25,530 bases of DNA from Hyphomicrobiales bacterium (GTDB lineage Bacteria > Pseudomonadota > Alphaproteobacteria > Rhizobiales > HXMU1428-3), in assembly GCA_021775385.1 (NCBI GenBank), contig JAJFHW010000033.1, positions 1 to 25,530 of the forward strand, in the 5' to 3' direction. Position numbers and translations under genes: made by a program. How positions within the stretch are numbered: the first letter of the stretch is position 1; each line of letters begins with the position of its first letter. Shown piece by piece: positions 23,389 to 25,530 of the stretch. A model generated the notes under the pieces. That model did no database searches, was not told the DNA's origin, and saw only the letters and a list, made by a program, of their open reading frames with translations.

Positions 23389-23451
23389 GATCAACAGTTA
23401 ATGAATATATGTCACAGTCCTGGTGATTTTTGATTGTTTTTTAGAAGACTT

Positions 23452-24378
23452 CTAAAGAAAAGCAACGGTTTTGCCGTCATTGATCAAAACGCGATGCTCA
23501 ATATGATATCTAACGGCTTTTGCTAATACCCGGCGCTCGATGTCTCTGCCAGCTGCAATCAGATCTGTCACGTTCATGGCATGATTAACCCGCTCGACTT
23601 CTTGCTCAATAATTGGGCCTTCATCTAAATCCGGGGTTACATAATGGGCAGTGGCCCCGATGAGTTTAACGCCTCTGTCATGGGCTCTGTGGTAAGGTTT
23701 TGCTCCTTTGAACCCAGGCAAAAAAGAGTGATGAATATTTATGATGGAGCCGAAATAATCTTTACTTAATTTGTCAGATAAAATCTGCATGTATCTGGCC
23801 AAGACGATAAGTTCTGCGCCATCCTTCACAAATAATTCTCGTAGTTGCTGCTCTTGTTTTTCCTTGGTGTCCTTTGTTACAGGTGCATATGTGAATGGGA
23901 TGTTATTTTGCTTAGCAATATGCTCAACATCTTTATGATTTGAAATGATGCGTACGATATCTATTGGAAGCGTCCCCATTCTCCAGCGATAGACCAAATC
24001 ATTTAAACAGTGATCCGTTTTTGATGCCATGATGACTGTTTTGGTTGGCCGGCTAGCCTCATAAAGACGCCACTCCATTTCATATTTTTCACCGGGCTGT
24101 TCTAAAGCCGTTACAATTTCGCTTTTACTCACTTCATTGCTGGCTGAAAATTTTACCCTCATAAAAAATCGCCCCGTTTGCGGATCACCAAACTGAGAAC
24201 TTTCAATAATATTGCCACCTATTTCAGCAATAGTGCCCGCTATACTGGCCACAATTCCTGGTGCATCACAGCACGCTAAAGTGAGAATGAAATCTAGCCC
24301 CTCAATTTTGCCTTCTTTCAATGACGCTTCACCACACCTGATTGATCGACTGGGTGGAGTTAATTTTGTTTGCGTCAT
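23452..24378 (-). CDS. purU: Formyltetrahydrofolate deformylase PurU
   Basis: Hydrolyses 10-formyl-THF to THF and formate, which balances one-carbon and glycine pools and can supply formate for purine synthesis. 308 residues, slightly longer than the usual ~280-290 because of a polar 25-residue N terminus. An ACT domain (ACCDAPGIVASIAGTIAEIG) comes first, then the formyltransferase domain with catalytic Asn-His-Asp: NIHHSFLPGFKGAKPYHRA and the Asp in TPDLDEGPIIEQ. Start has a strong GGAGG seven bases before the ATG. The ACT domain suggests amino-acid (glycine/methionine) control, as known for E. coli PurU. On the same strand upstream of the Ala/Gly symporter gene. Confidence 0.96.
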   Translation of the reverse strand: MTQTKLTPPSRSIRCGEASLKEGKIEGLDFILTLACCDAPGIVASIAGTIAEIGGNIIESSQFGDPQTGRFFMRVKFSASNEVSKSEIVTALEQPGEKYEMEWRLYEASRPTKTVIMASKTDHCLNDLVYRWRMGTLPIDIVRIISNHKDVEHIAKQNNIPFTYAPVTKDTKEKQEQQLRELFVKDGAELIVLARYMQILSDKLSKDYFGSIINIHHSFLPGFKGAKPYHRAHDRGVKLIGATAHYVTPDLDEGPIIEQEVERVNHAMNVTDLIAAGRDIERRVLAKAVRYHIEHRVLINDGKTVAFL

Positions 24379-24506
24379 GAACTTGCCTCCTTAAGGCATT
24401 GAAATAATGATTAACTTAGAGATGTTTCGCTTTTTTGTCTAAGTCAGGTTCTCTTTTTTAAGGCCAATTTGTAACTAATTGAAAATTAATTGTGAACAAT
24501 ATTTAA

Positions 24507-24535
24507 TTGGCGCATTTTGGCTATAGTTATATTAT
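24507..24535 (+). promoter_or_regulatory. Candidate promoter for the DUF2259 gene
   Basis: TTGGCG (24507-24512) and TATTAT (24530-24535) with 17 bases between. It would start transcription about 80 bases before ATG 24622. A short TTGT/ACAA inverted repeat overlaps the upstream side (around 24490-24499). AT-rich context limits confidence. Confidence 0.35.
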
Positions 24536-24621
24536 CTACAGAGAGAAATACAAGTCAGCTTCTGTTCATGTTGCCCCGATTAGGTTAAGTTAACCCTTAT
24601 AAGTTTTTTGGAAGAATTGTT

Positions 24622-25443
24622 ATGCATCCTCTTATGTTTAAATCCAGAACAAGACGTTCGATTAATATACTCATTCTAGCTTTAATTTTTGTGTCTGCTC
24701 TTTTAGGAACAGCTAGGGCTGGTGATATAGCGAAGAGGCATCTTTTAGGTTTTTCTCCTGATGGAACTTATTTTGCTTTTGAAGAATTTGGTGTGCAGGA
24801 TGGTTCTGGTTTTCCTTATTCCAATATTTATATCACGAACACCCGCAACAATAGCTGGGTTAAAGGCTCCCCGTTTCGGGTTTTGCTAAAAGATGAGACT
24901 GATGCTGACGCCATGGAAGAAAAACTAAGGTTAAAAAGTGCACGTGACAAAGCCTTATCATTAGCTGATGCTTCTTTAAAGAAATACAACATCAGTATAA
25001 GCGGGGAGCTTTTGGCTCATAACCCATTATCTGAAGCCGATCGCAACCCGAATAAAATCACTGTTTTTCCTGGTAGGGACCCGTATTGGCAGAAATTCAA
25101 ACTTACGTTTCGAGTTTCTGATTTCTCCTTACCAACGAAGAGGTGTAAAGATTATGGATTGGAAGCTCAAAACGGTTACTCACTTTCTATTCAAGCTCAA
25201 GACAAAAAAGAAACTGTCTTGCACAAAGATGCGCGTATTCCAACCAGTCGCGGTTGCCCGAAACGATACGCAATTTCTGACATTATAAAATTTGAGCCTC
25301 AGCTTCCCTCTTCTTCAAAAGCAAAGAAAAAAGAAGCGGTTTATATCGTTATTTTACAGATCTTTAGCTATGGATTTGAAGGTGATGACGGGCGTTTCCT
25401 TGCTAATTCGTCCTGGGTGCCTGCTTTCAACGCTACAAACTAG
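24622..25443 (+). CDS. DUF2259 predicted secreted protein
   Basis: 273 residues. The basic start (FKSRTRRSIN), hydrophobic core (ILILALIFVSALL) and cleavage site GTARA|GD form a clear Sec signal peptide, so the protein is periplasmic. The mature part begins HLLGFSPDGTYFAFEEFGVQDGSGFPYSNIY, the hallmark of DUF2259, whose members look like a WD/TolB-type beta structure and have no assigned function. A pair of Cys (KRCKDYG and RGCPKRY) could make a disulfide. ATG 24622 has GGAAG seven bases upstream. It is divergent from purU and is followed at once by a Family A-type palindrome. Confidence 0.88.
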   Translation: MHPLMFKSRTRRSINILILALIFVSALLGTARAGDIAKRHLLGFSPDGTYFAFEEFGVQDGSGFPYSNIYITNTRNNSWVKGSPFRVLLKDETDADAMEEKLRLKSARDKALSLADASLKKYNISISGELLAHNPLSEADRNPNKITVFPGRDPYWQKFKLTFRVSDFSLPTKRCKDYGLEAQNGYSLSIQAQDKKETVLHKDARIPTSRGCPKRYAISDIIKFEPQLPSSSKAKKKEAVYIVILQIFSYGFEGDDGRFLANSSWVPAFNATN

Positions 25444-25486
25444 AGCATTTCACTTTTTAATGGATTCAAAGGCATGCTTTATTTTG

Positions 25487-25530
25487 TCTCACGGGCATTT
25501 TTCGCAGTAGAAGCGAAAAGCCCTCCGACA
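25487..25530. repeat. Family A palindromic repeat, copy 3 (cut by window end)
   Basis: TCTCACGGGC opens the element and GCCCTCCGA closes its first module, the same flanks as the copies at 1523 and 1691. The central palindrome is different: TTTTCGC/GCGAAAA (25499-25505 with 25513-25519) in place of the CATGAGCT stem. GGGC/GCCC forms the base. The rest runs off the window. Confidence 0.7.

Noticed and set aside
23262..23451. Glycine riboswitch upstream of the Ala/Gly symporter
   Set aside because: Read on the minus strand, I could not find the conserved glycine-aptamer core sequences; only small hairpins are present.

Overview
The window looks like chromosomal DNA from an AT-rich alphaproteobacterium, most likely of the Hyphomicrobiales/Rhizobiales type. 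The main clue is the gene order lgt, MidA/NDUFAF7-type methyltransferase, pgeF, a lipoprotein and prs, with a divergent UbiK gene upstream of lgt. An alanine/glycine:cation symporter and a complete membrane-anchored fatty-acid oxidation set would suit a marine or host-associated heterotroph, but that is inference. No tRNA, rRNA, phage, transposase or CRISPR was seen.

Layout. 1-4060 (+ strand): a PaaI-type thioesterase, a secreted protein of unknown family, a block of palindromic mosaic repeats, a YfcG-like glutathione transferase, and a coupled pair made of a Tat-exported intradiol-dioxygenase-like protein and a heme-type membrane protein. 4128-4385 (-): UbiK. 4776-10081 (+): lgt, the MidA-like gene and pgeF (the last two overlapping), then a lipoprotein with an 18-bp tandem repeat in its signal-peptide coding region, then prs and a strong bidirectional terminator. 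10171-11764 (-): a ketoacyl-ACP synthase and a dedicated acyl carrier protein. 12126-13820 (+): FadD. 13897-20487 (-): DUF2147 protein, FadI-type thiolase, FadJ-type bifunctional enzyme and FadE. 20488-21319: a long gene-poor gap. 21320-21565 (+): a small dual CDGSH iron-sulfur protein. 21720-24378 (-): AGCS symporter and PurU. 24622-25443 (+): a secreted DUF2259 protein.

How the genes fit together. fadE-fadJ-fadI read as one transcript and, with FadD, would carry fatty acids through activation and a whole beta-oxidation cycle. The neighbouring ACP/ketosynthase pair works in the opposite, synthetic direction. PurU and the symporter both touch glycine and one-carbon metabolism. lgt and the lipoprotein both concern the cell envelope, and MidA and UbiK both concern the respiratory chain.

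The most notable non-genic content is two families of small structured repeats. Family B has the plan arm A, TTCA, arm B, CCAC-loop, arm B', C, arm A'. Its arms differ between copies while keeping complementarity, and one copy sits nested in the loop of another at 21575-21643. Family A (1523-1804 and 25487-25530) keeps its flanks but swaps the central palindrome. There are also short tandem repeats of 18 bp (in the lipoprotein gene), about 18 bp (acp leader) and 13 bp (upstream of the CDGSH gene).
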